Shown: positions 38,801-50,036 of the stretch, piece by piece | How positions within the stretch are numbered: the first letter of the stretch is position 1 | How the letters are laid out: every line of letters begins with the position of its first letter | Assembly: GCA_022316685.1 (NCBI GenBank) | Contig: JAKJHU010000005.1 | Location: 16,594,707-16,658,706, forward strand | Reading direction: 5' to 3' | From: Progne subis subis | Lineage: Eukaryota > Chordata > Aves > Passeriformes > Hirundinidae | DNA length: 64,000 nt | The notes under the pieces: generated by a model | Databases searched by the model: none | What the model saw: only the letters and a program-made list of their open reading frames with translations | Told to the model about the DNA's origin: nothing | Position numbers and translations under genes: made by a program

Positions 38801-41485
38801 TCGCTTCAGTTAGAGCCCTGCCCTAGAGAGATAGCATGGACTAGATGTCAGCTTTCAAGTGGCAGTGTCTAACTGAGGTCAGTATGAATTCTGGTCACAG
38901 GAGATGATGTCCCTAAGCACACGCTGAATGGAAAAGGATGAGACAAGAAACAGTGTTTTCAAGTTGAGAGATGATAAATTTCACTCCAGACTCCCGTCAT
39001 ACTGTTTGAAAATGTTACCATGATAACTAAGGGCATGTTAAATAAGGGCAGCAGAAGTTTCATTAAAGCATCTTTTCTGAATGTGAACACGCAAGATTCT
39101 GAATTTATTGTGAACAGGTAAAGTCATTTGTATAAGTATAATGACCAATATTCAAGTGAAGGTGAAGTACAAGAAGACTTCTCAAAAAATCAGGAGTGCC
39201 AAAAAATTTACACAGAAGGTAAATTCAACTGTTATTGGTTTGGCAAGACAATGAGGAGGGGATATTTTTCCCTTTTTACAAATACAATGCAGAAAAAGAA
39301 AAAAAAGAAACCACATGGAAGATCTAAATGAAAGTACAACATTGACAGAAGGCTAGGTGGGAACACAGGGACTGCAGACACAGGATGGTTGTCAGAATGG
39401 AGCAGTGCAGCAGCATGTGTTTCTGGATGTGTGATTAACTCTTGGCTTTATGTGTGACCCCAGGAGAGAGGCTGAGAGCCCTCCATTCAACAGAAATTAA
39501 GAGTGCCAGGTCTTTTGAAAGCGGTATAGCAGATGCCTCCCTTTACATAGGAATCAAGCCCCTCTGTGGTGCTGACACAACACATATCACTGCTAAAACC
39601 AGATTTCTTACAATAGTTAAAAGGGTGAAAAAAAATACTGCTTGTCCTTCTCCACTCTATGCTTCCTTCTTTTTAAACTGAACATTTTGCTAACTGCTTC
39701 CACATGTCATTTTAATACATGAACAAATGTCTCAGAAAAGTATCTAAAAAATATCAACAGTTTTTTCGTTTTCAATTTAAACCAAATATCACTCTTCCAA
39801 GATAGGAAAAGACACTTTCACAACCTTCTGCTTAAACTACTGTTAGGAAGGTTATAACCCCTTGAAAAAGATGTGCGAAACTGAAAATACTGGTAACGAT
39901 TTCAGCAGAAGATCCCCATTCTAAACTGCTATAAGAAGGATTTGGAAAGAATGATGCTTATGACATCAGCTATCACTTTCTTCAAGAGCTTAAATTTTTT
40001 CCTATAAATTTTTTTATCATCTTACCAATGCTGTAAAAAATGTTGCTGCATCCCTAAATGTGAGCCAGATTAAGCAGTAAAAAAGGAAATTACCATTACT
40101 TTAAACAGAACTTGCTGGTGCAAGTAAGGACTTTTTGGATGTAACCAGTGCTGTAGAATCTGACCCAGTATTAATAGACACTAGTGAAATGGTCTCCAGT
40201 TACAACCTTAAGCTCAATTTAGAATAAACTCTATTAATGAGGAATGGTTTGAAGTACACAAATGCTGTGGAGAAGTGTTTATGTTGCACTAGCACCCCAC
40301 TAACAAAACTGCATTTCGTACTAGTATATATTTTACCCTTCAAGTGGCCACTGAAGGGGAAGACACATTAGAGAGAATTACAAATTTTTGTACCAAAACG
40401 GAGAAGGCATTTTGATACAGAACTCAGTCCAGCCCAAAATATTTGCTTGCTAAATGTCTAAATCCTGATAAAGATGATCTTGTAAAGGAGCAGGAGTCGA
40501 AAGGTTGGAGATAAAGAAGTGCACACAGGTGGATACTAAGGCACAGGACACATGCAGTGTGTATGGATCAGAGTGGACATTAGATACAAAAGCAAAACTA
40601 AGCTTTCAAAGTACAGGTATTGTTGCAACACTGGATTTTTCTGGCTGTGTTCAAAAGCTTAGATCTCCAGTTTCCTTTTACTAGGCCTCAGCAGAGCTGG
40701 GCACCTGAGAATTGAACACCAAACCATCACTCACAGCTGCTTAGAGCAAGTCAGATGGCACAGACTGAGCTTTGGTACCTGCTTTCCCCAAGATTTTGGT
40801 TGATGCCTAAAGAAGAGTGAGTCAGTTTATGAAAACATTGGGTAAAATATAGAAACTGCCCTGCAGCCTGCTAACCTTTAAGTGTCTTGCTCCCTCTCCC
40901 TCTTTTTCTGGCCCAGTGAGTGTTGGATTCCTCACTGCATAAGGTTTCCTCTTTAACAGAAGCTGTGGAAAACAAGTTTTCCAAAAGCCAGATGATTAAG
41001 AAATTCTTCAAGGACATCTGAAAGCAGATCTCCCATGAACTGGGTAATTCTATTAGGATGAAGTAACTTGCTGAGAACTAGGGCAGGATAAATCTTACCC
41101 TAAATGTCCAAGAAAGTATAAGCTATGACTTAAAATCAGTACTGGACGTCACGCTCCTGAACTTGTTGGTGTCCATTCTTCTGAAACTCAGCAAAAACTA
41201 GATTTGACATGCTTTAAATTAGCTTCTTGTTTGTTTTTGTGAACAGTGATCTAAACTCAGAGATCAGGAAAAGTAACAGCACAACACTTTGAGCCCTCTC
41301 ATGCCCATTCACCACAGGAACAGGTCAATATTTTGTTCTTTTTATAACACAATTTTTATATTATCTCTTTTTGTATCTAGAGCCTGGAAGCAGAGATACT
41401 ACTTCAGGCCATGGAGAATGTCTTCCCAATGAATAGCTTGCATCCACAGGAAAGGGCAAACAAGCACAACACACCCTCACAGTCA
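35898..41485. other. Unassigned non-coding stretch
   Basis: About 5.6 kb, AT-rich. The minus 119-codon frame at 35977-36336 and the 95-codon frame at 37580-37867 show no family resemblance. The part at 36.83-37.07 kb has few repeats and evenly mixed composition, including 'actttgccagcgctgtgag' and 'ctggaatgacctgag', and may be a conserved non-coding element. I see nothing else I can name. Confidence 0.4.
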
Positions 41486-41496
41486 ACTTGGACTCA

Positions 41497-41902
41497 GTGA
41501 TGGGGGCCAGCCTGCTGGAAAGCAGCGGTGGTGAAGGGGCTGGGGCTGTCCCTGAGCCAGCAGTGTGCCCTTGTGGCCAAGAAAGCCAACAGGACCTTGG
41601 GGTGTATTAGGAAGACCATTGCCAGCAGGACAAGGGAGGTGATCCTGCCCCTATACTCAGCCCTGTTGAGGCCGCCTCTGGAGTGTCCAGTTCTACGCTC
41701 CTCAGTAAAAGAGGAGCAGGTCCAGCAGAGAGTAACAAGGATAGTTAAGGGACTAGAACGTCTCTCTTGTAAGTGTAGTCTTCCCCACTGGAGATATTCA
41801 AGAACTTCCTGGACACAATCCTGTGTCATGTGCTCTATGACCCTGACTGAGCAAGGAAGTTGGACAAGATGGCCCACTTCCAACTGACCCATTCTGTGAT
41901 TC
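41497..41902 (+). mobile_element. CR1 LINE 3' end with internal deletion
   Basis: Recognisable CR1 ORF2 C-terminal and 3'-UTR text: 'gagccagcagtgtgcccttg' then 'tggccaagaaagccaacagg' (about 41554-41592), 'gccagcaggacaagggaggt' (41621), 'gcaggtccagcagagag', then 'ctggagatattcaagaactt' (41791), 'tgtgctctatgaccctgact', 'ttggacaagatggccca' and the terminal 'cattctgtgattc' (to 41902). That terminus is the avian CR1 3' end. About 300 bp that normally lies between the 'gggactagaa' block and the 'ctggagatattc' block is missing at about 41765-41790. The 5' end is truncated, as usual for CR1. No target-site duplication is expected. The 119- and 136-codon frames here are remnants of the element and its antisense, not host genes. 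Confidence 0.88.
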
Positions 41903-43320
41903 ACGAATCTTTCTATGGGCTACCAGTGAACTCTGGGTGTATTTTCCCTGGGCAGAATGAACTCACCACCTCAGAAAGCTGTTCTCACAGCCACATGAGG
42001 GGCCTTGAGCACCAGATGCAGTAGGGCTCCCCCTTCTTCCTTGGGTATGTTCAAGTTGAAGTGTAAATTTATTTCTTGTGATATCTGTCATGCACATGAT
42101 GACTCCAAAGACAAGTGCACACTTGAGAATTTCCACATCCTCATAAGCCTCAGGAAGTTAAGTCCCTTAGAACTCAACCCAGCTCTATTTTGAACAATCA
42201 GAAGTTTCCCATTGGCTCAAGTCAGGACTGAATTGACAGTGATGTTTTCTGCCAAGACAAGCACTTCCTTTAACAGTGGGTGGGTAACCTGGACACTTTC
42301 AATCATGGGAAACAACTGGAAGTTGTAATGCTGTAAGTATCTCCAGGAACTTGCCTAGAAAAAGGAAGCTGAGGATACAAAAAATTTCTTTGTTTTAGTC
42401 TTCAAGTACCATAACTCATGGCTTGCAACATTTAATCTCCCTTTTCCCAGCAAAGTACTTTTATAAGTCTTTTTTTTAAATAATCTGCCTGCTAGCTTCT
42501 GCACTTTCTCACTAAATGCTCTTTCCTCCTATTAAAATGAATAAAAAACATCGTGTTCTGAGCTATTGACCTATCTCATGGTAAGGCACTTCTGTGACTT
42601 GAAAAGCATTAAACCCTATTGGTTTTGTGGTGATATCTGGCTCTCAAGGAGATGTGGTTTCTACCCACTCATCTTTCTTTGGACTGATATATGCATGTTG
42701 AAGGACAATATTACAGAAAAATATTATAACATCCTGGACAAAGAGCAGCTAGAAGCTTAAAAAAATCCTATGAAGGATGTATAGCCTAACTTTGTTTCTG
42801 TGGTTCACACTTTCTCAGATGCAACTTCTGAAAAGATCCAACACTTGATGGATCACACTTTTCCATGGCCTACCCCTATCCTGTTGTAAGCAAACAAACA
42901 AACAGAGAAAACACCTAGAGCTGCCTTGAGAATTGGGGCTGAAGAAGAAAGAAATTTTTTGACAGAAAATTTAGTGACAAATTAACAAAAAATAATATTA
43001 AAATATTCCATGCCTCACTGAAGACAAAAGTGGTAACATAATACCAACATACTGGGGGGCTTTATGCTCTTATTTCCCACTTTAGGCAGACTTGTCTGGT
43101 TAAAACACATTTTCCAGGGCACAACACAGGCTCTTTACCTGGAGAGGAGATCTGTTTTATTACAACAGACAGAGGTCAACACAGGAGTGTGCCTTTGCAT
43201 CAGGAAATTTGAACACAAACTTTCAAGTATACTTCTGCCCCAAAACTAATTTGTTCTGACTACTGGCATTCTACTTTCCCATAGCTAGCAATATGTAGGA
43301 TAGTAGATAAACAGCCATGT

Positions 43321-43343
43321 AGACAGGCAGACAGACAGGCAGA
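43321..43343. repeat. (CAGA)n/(CAGG)n short microsatellite
   Basis: About five to six imperfect tetranucleotide units alternating CAGG and CAGA. Confidence 0.88.
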
Positions 43344-44613
43344 TTTTCTACCAAAGCAAGCATCTTCTCATGTACTGTTTTTGAAAAGACAGTTTTCAAA
43401 GACCTATTAAAAAGACTGATTCTGACAGAATAACCAAACATTGAAATCGGTAGCAATTAACAGTGAAATTGCAATGTACAGAATCATAACCCACCTACAG
43501 CTCTGTGGTTCTGGCCATATTTGTCTCTTTATGATGAAATTAGGAAATGCGTTGTAAGCCGAAGTCACGGTCCCGCAAGGCTAAGAGGAAGCTGGGTGTT
43601 GTTTTCTACAAGAAGCAGCAGATGTGCCTGAAGTCATAGTCCTCAATTTGATATGGAAATATCTTGCTATGGAAAAGTTTTTCTGTTCCACAGTAACAAT
43701 AAAACAAATGGTGTGCCACATGCTGTTCTTGGCTAACTACAATGATAGTTGGGTCCTCTTGTCACATTTTCACAGAACGTGTTTGAACACTATATTATAT
43801 TGTTATCATGTCTTTACAGTTTTTAGATCAGAAGAGGCTGGACATCTTGGAAAAGAGAAAGAAGTAGTCATTTAACCTGTACCCATCTAGAAAGTGAAGT
43901 CCTTGGAGGATTCATCTTATCATTCCTAGATGTTTTATGCAGGCAACCTCTGAAGTGATGTAGAATCAATTATGTGTCAGAAAAGATCATTTCACTTCAG
44001 AGCTCACACTCTCAACTAAAGGGAATAAGTCCTTTTTTCTTGTCTCTTTAGTTCTTATTTTGAAAATGTAATTATTGTCTGGGAAATCTGACTCCAGTTA
44101 GCCACCTGCCAAGTACTGACTCACATCTTGTACAAGACGTTCCCAGCTCTTGTGCATGTATTTTTATCTATTTGCAAAATGTATCACATCAGCCACTTTC
44201 TAAATACACAGAAAGAAAAGGAAAAGGACCCCCAGCATAACCAAAGGGTCAGGTTCTGGGGTTTTTTTCCCCCTTACTTGCTCCTGTTTGCATCTTTCCG
44301 TTTTTGATGTCGTTTGACAGAACTGCACTATATGATTCAGAAGCAATCATGGACTCTGAAGCACCACTAAGATATGGAAAATCTCCAGTCCCTGTTTTTG
44401 ATAAGATGCTGATGAATTAGTCTACAGTGACTATATGGTGTCTTGATAACAAGCTGGCTAAAATGGTTTAGTTCCCGTTCCTGAATTACCAGGTTAGAGC
44501 ATTTCTCTAGTCATGGCAGCATTCAAACGTAGTAACAGTTCATGGTATCAGCCTTGCATTGATGCCATTTTCCAGCACACTCAATGACTCCTGAAATTAA
44601 TTTGGGCTCTTTT

Positions 44614-44670
44614 GCATATGTGTGTGCACATATACATGTGTGTATGTGTGCGTGTTTGTGTGTTTGTACA
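44614..44670. repeat. (TG)n-rich imperfect microsatellite
   Basis: Alternating purine-pyrimidine TG/CA dinucleotides with interruptions ('gtgtgtgcacatatacatg'). Confidence 0.9.
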
Positions 44671-46814
44671 TACTGACTGACAACCAGGAAGAGACAGAGA
44701 GACTTGCTGGTTTACAATGTGTGTGGTTCCTGAAAAGGCTTTATTCCTAATAAACATTAAGTATCACTTGTAATCAATCACCTAGACTGGCACTGCACTC
44801 AAATTTGGTTGCCCTATATAGGGATACCCTAAGGGGAAGAGAAGAACTGCAGGCAGAGGAACACTGTCAGGTGCAGATGGAGCAGGTCAGTCATTCCAGG
44901 CAGAACCTTGACATCTACCAGTGGTTTACAGTCAAGCAAATGCCCTCTAACACTATACTACTGCATCAGTAATTTATGCACACTAGGAAAGAAATTCCTG
45001 TAGGAGTTGCAATTTATTTCCTGTTAGTCTGTTGCTGACTTCATGTTGGCTGTTCTTGCAGTATAGCACTCAAGGAAACCTGAAGTCACACTGTCAAGAC
45101 TTGCAGCCTTTATTCTGGTGAGCTGCAAAAGACCCTGGAATCTTTGTAAAATGGAAATAGCTGGAAACTTGTGTTAAGACATGTCTAGGACAGCACCCCC
45201 AATCTCCCTGGAGTGAATTGGTATCCATCTGGTTGTTCATCAGAAATGTGATTCGTTGATAAGGTTGCAACTCTGTTGAAAAAGCAATCACTATGTAAAT
45301 AAGATTGTCCAAATCACTTAATGGATACAGCCCTTGGTCCTCAATATCCCTCTTTAAAATCATACAAACCAACAGGATGAACCCATGTGCTGTTGAAAAA
45401 AAAAAGACCAAAGTCTCCTCTGCTAAACTCTAATAAGTCCTGTAGGTTTGATGCTTTGGGGTGACTCAAAAGAGATTTCTTCAGAGTAATACAGTAGGGC
45501 AGCAGAGATGGGGTGTACTCTGGTAGGTAGGTCTGGTCACAAGGAGAAGTAGATGCACCCATCTCCCTGGCCTTCTTTGTCCTGTGGTCAACAGTGGCTA
45601 AGGAAAAGTACAAGGACAAGATAAGCACAGAGTGATGGATTCATCTGGAAGGAATAGCTTTTGTTTCCTAGCTATAGATCAGCATTGCCTAACTTTCTCA
45701 GTGAGTATTTGATTTTGAAATTCAGACTTCTTAAACAATTCAAAGGATGGAATGCTGAAAGCAGAAAAGAATGGAAAAATCAGAGAAAACAAACTCTGGC
45801 GTCTCTTGAAGGGCAGCTTGAGACCCTGGCTGTTACTTTGTCTACTGATTCCATTTGGCAGAGGTCAACTGTATAATATCTCTGTGGCACACACAACTGC
45901 TTCAAAGCACCTTCAGGTTGCTCTCATGCTGTGTTTCTACAGAGTGCAGAGTGTATGCTTTGCTCTCTTCTATCCTGACCACCTTCAACCATGGCTATTT
46001 CTTTAGGAGAGGCACAGAAAATAATCAAAATTCTTCCTGCCAACAAACAAAAATAATTCCCATGAAGTAAAGAGTAATGTATGGACTTTGCTTCCACAAA
46101 ACAAAACAACTTTGTTTAGGCAGCTGTGTCTGAAAGGAGTGCATGCTAGGACTGGGCAAGGAAAAAAAAGTGAAAGGTGAAATTTTCCACAGTAAATAAT
46201 GTCACAGGTACAAAACTCCAGTGAGGGAGCTTGGCAAGACTGACAAACATTACCAACTGAGATAATGATGCCTGCAACTATGTATCCTTATAATGACAGA
46301 AATAGTATTATTTGTTGGGGTTTTCAGATTCTTCAGTATGACTGACATGGCCTCAGGGAACTGCTCCAGGATGTAAGTAATAGTCTCATTGCTTTCTGGA
46401 ACAGCTTGATCCTAGCATGCAAGTTTGCAGTACCAATTGTCAATAGTCCCAGCCTTATCACACTGGCCAGCCAGCTTTCGGCAGCAGCTGCAGGGGCAAC
46501 ATGGCTGGAGCTGCTTCTGTGGGCCTTGAAGATAAAAAAAGAACACCCTATCTGACTCACTGAGTTAATATCTATCAGCTCTGCCAACACTGTGTTCAGT
46601 GTCTGGGAAGCTGATACAGTAAATTTCTGCCCATATTGGTAATGGCAGTGATTCACTGAAGCACTTGGAAAGATGTTTAAGATCATGTAACAGGCTTAGG
46701 ATTTCTCTACTTGGCAAAATAAATAGGGATTTAAGCTACCATAAATTCTCCCTGAAATATTACTTTTGCATTCATTTTCTTTTCCAATTTTAGATGGCTT
46801 TGTATTCTCAACAC

Positions 46815-47057
<243 letters not shown>

Positions 47058-47419
47058 CATATTCTATTTTGTCTTCCCTCAATAGTGTGTATGTGGGCAG
47101 CCCAGGAGTAACTGTTACAGCTCACACATAAAATTCATGTATATCTTCATAGTATTTCTCAGATCTATCTTTTGTTGCAGGTGAAAAGTTTGTTTCAAGA
47201 GTCAATTTTAGGAGAACAGACTGAGCCACAAGAAACATACCTATTATACCAAAGCGTATGATCTTTGATTATAACCTGTTGATACTGATTATTGCTGTGA
47301 GCCTGAAATATGACCAACACAACTGTACAGAAAGTTTGGACCTTGAAGTTTCCATAGGACATACCTAAACCTGTTCCCATTCCGATGAATTCATATTAGT
47401 TCACAAATGACTGATTTAA

Positions 47420-47443
47420 CACACCAGAAAATTTACTGGTGTG
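47420..47443. repeat. Hairpin, 8-bp stem
   Basis: CACACCAG and CTGGTGTG pair exactly across an 8-nt loop. Confidence 0.9.
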
Positions 47444-47478
47444 CAGAAATATGATATTAGATGAGAAGGAACAAGAAG

Positions 47479-47504
47479 AGAAACTCTAAAGTATTAGAGT
47501 TTCT
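47479..47504. repeat. Hairpin, 11-bp stem, 4-nt loop
   Basis: AGAAACTCTAA (47479-47489) pairs perfectly with TTAGAGTTTCT (47494-47504) around AGTA. Confidence 0.93.
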
Positions 47505-48502
47505 AAGTTAATGGTGAAGGTCAGGGAAAGGACATTGCAAGGTGCAGAATAACAAACAAACATGGTGTTTTTACTTTGGTAGCATGGGAAGATGGGCCTG
47601 TGGGAGGGAAGGAGTCTGAAGGGTAGGAGACAATGGAGTGGCACTGAAATTGAATTTAAGTGCTCCAGGGAGGTAGCAGAAGAACCTCACTGAGTAGCTG
47701 CCACAGAAACACTAGAAACTGAATTTCTACAACTCTTCTTGGGAAAGCTGGACTTTAAAGGAGGGAAACCTATCCTTTACCGGTCATATCTCCCGCTGGC
47801 CTCAAATAGCTCTGGATATCAAGTATGGTATGATACTGAAGTATGTAGAGGTCCAGGGATGAATCATCAGTGACGTCTTTCTAGCACTCATTAATATCCA
47901 CTAACTTTGTTCATTCTATCTTTAGCAGAACATCTGAAAAGAGTACTATATTTGGCAGGACCTAAACAAAACCCTTGCTTATTCTGGTGCACATCAGCAT
48001 AAGTTGAATGTTACCGATTTAGGTGAGCCTTGAGTCTTTACCCAGGACTCATCCTCTTCCAGCGAAAACACAAAACTCAATGTTTATAACGACCTAGCAG
48101 TGGGAGAAAGGGGAGTTGGTTGTTTTTATGGTTGGTTGTGTTTTTGTAAAAATTAGGCAAAAAGAACCAAAACAAAGTATGCAGCTCAGTTCATTTGAGG
48201 TGGGATAAGAGCAACAGACAAGACTGATGCCTTACAACAAAATACCAGCTTGGACAGTACTCAGTACATAGCACTCTTCAAATATTGAAACAGAACAGTG
48301 GGATACTCAGCAAACCTGAGTTTGCTCAAAAACGCTGGAATGAGAAAAATACTAGAAGAAAACAGTTGGATACCACTTACATGGCTTCTGTTTCCTTGGA
48401 GTTGGGAGAAAATATCGTACTAGAAGCCGTAATTAGTGAAATTATAGAAAGGGACAAACTGAGGTCTAGGTTAGTTAGATGTACCTACTGCCTGCCAGCT
48501 GT

Positions 48503-48539
48503 AAGAAAAAAAAAAGAAAAAGAAAAAAAAAAAAAAAAA
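48503..48539 (+). repeat. A-rich tract with G interruptions
   Basis: A-runs of 10, 5 and 18 bases separated by single G. Confidence 0.93.
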
Positions 48540-48704
48540 GTGCACTTTTCTGACTTTTTTTTTCCCCAAAAAGTACCCTGTGGCTTCACTGAAGAACTAG
48601 AAAACCCCCTCACACTGGCACATCCATAGCATATGGTGCCCCATGTTTTTTTTCCCATGTGTCTTTCTTTGACTTTTAGCCATGTAATCAAGTCTTGTAA
48701 ACCT

Positions 48705-48718
48705 AAAAAAAAAAAAAA
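48705..48718 (+). repeat. Poly(A) tract, A14
   Basis: Run of 14 A followed by CCCAAACAAAAA. Confidence 0.9.
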
Positions 48719-49109
48719 CCCAAACAAAAAACTACAGCTCTGTGGGCAAACAAAATGTAGTACCAAATAATATTTGAGGCTGATGTGGTAGAAGAAGAAA
48801 ATGGATCAACAATTTGTGAATTATGCCTTTGACACTAATGGGGGAAAATGCTGTGTAACACTCTTCACACCCTCAAATATTTGTTGTTCTCCTGCCTTTG
48901 CATTGGGCCAAGTTCTTCAGCTCTGTATGCACCTACTCATTATAGTTCAACAGCATCAAATGCCAGTGCGGAATGACATTGACCAGTTCCCTTTTAAGTA
49001 TCTTAACATGGAACTGAGGATATTTGCACATTAACTGGAGGTTAATCATTGAATTTCCTTAGTGAAAGAGAAAACTTCAGTCACATTTTCCTTTTTTGAC
49101 TTTTTTTCC

Positions 49110-49160
49110 TTTTTTTTTTTTTTTTTTTTTTGGGGGGGGGGTGGGGAGGGGGATGGGAGG
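49110..49160. repeat. T22-G10 junction with G-quadruplex motif
   Basis: T22 (49110-49131) is followed directly by G10 (49132-49141), then by G4, G5 and G3 runs with 1-2-base spacers to about 49157. This satisfies a short-loop G-quadruplex definition on the plus strand. Confidence 0.92.
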
Positions 49161-49892
49161 AAGATTAAAAACATTTGATTTGGCCTGAAGTAAAAGTGCA
49201 TACTTCACACATATTTCTAACCAACCCCCAAAAACAGTCTCTGGCTTTGAACGTGTTGAACAGGAAGCCATTTAGTGTTGGAATGCTTGCTTTGCTGGTC
49301 CAAGAAACACACGTACTTATTACTCCTGGGCTATCTAAAAAGTTTGAGGGTGAAAAGGTTTAATTTATATGCAGAAACTTGTTTCCCGTTTTGTTTTTTC
49401 CCCTTGTGTGCCAAGTCTGTTTTTTAAACTCTGTGATAGGAAACACATTTCCTTTTTTCTCCCTTTCATCTTGCTTTATTTACCCAGCTGTATAATTCAC
49501 TTCAATTTATAGCTCATACTCTTACCTGGCTTAAAGTCCAAAGACGGAGTCAGAGAGGGGAAAAGATGGATGTTGTGTTTTCATGGTTACTGAGGAAAGG
49601 GAAGAATCTGGGTGGATGTGAAGCTGCCTTTATATCAATATCAGGGGAGTAGTGGTGGGAGACTTCTCTTTCAGGATGTGCCACAGTATATGTTGAAGAA
49701 AGGTGAGGAAGAGAGCACAAGGAAAGCTGTGCCAGTGTAGAGTGTCCCACGATTATTGAACCAAGTTATGCATGTTTTAAGTCTATTTACTTTCTCTGAA
49801 TGAGATACCCATCTCAGCAACTTCGCTCTCTTTGGAACTACTTACATGTAGAAGCATGAGCAGCTAAAAATAAAATTAAGTAAAACAAAACC
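49161..49892. other. Unassigned non-coding stretch
   Basis: About 730 bp of mixed composition between two low-complexity loci. I see no exon, repeat family or notable motif in it. Confidence 0.5.
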
Positions 49893-49925
<33 letters not shown>

Positions 49926-50036
49926 GTAATAATAATAATAACATTATTAATAATAGTAGTAGAAGTAGTAGAAGTAGTAGTAGTAGTGGTGGTGGTGGTG
50001 GTGGTGGTGGTGGTGGTGGTGGTGGTGGTAGTAGTG
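49893..50036. repeat. Compound trinucleotide microsatellite (AAT)n-(AGT)n-(GGT)n
   Basis: About 49893-49952 is (ATA/AAT) with two interruptions. It passes into AGT/AGA units to about 49986, then about 15 uninterrupted GGT units to 50028, then AGT again to 50036. The poly-threonine minus frame (49838-50059) is an artefact of this repeat. Confidence 0.96.

Larger units (their letters stand above)
41903..46814. other. Unassigned non-coding stretch
   Basis: AT-rich, with (CAGA/CAGG) repeats at 43321-43343 and a TG-rich tract at 44614-44670. A short basic, arginine/lysine-rich open stretch lies at about 43550-43640. The minus frames at 45094-45628 and 46333-46686 (up to 117 codons) have mixed composition but no recognisable domain. 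Confidence 0.45.
47058..49109. other. Unassigned non-coding stretch
   Basis: Contains two neighbouring hairpins (47420-47443 and 47479-47504) and A-rich tracts at 48503-48539 and 48705-48718. The 114-codon frame at 48285-48629 runs through the A-rich tract and is not a credible gene. Confidence 0.45.

Noticed and set aside
41494..41904. Overlapping 119- and 136-codon frames
   Set aside because: They lie inside the CR1 3' end; the plus frame is decayed CR1 ORF2 and the minus frame its antisense.
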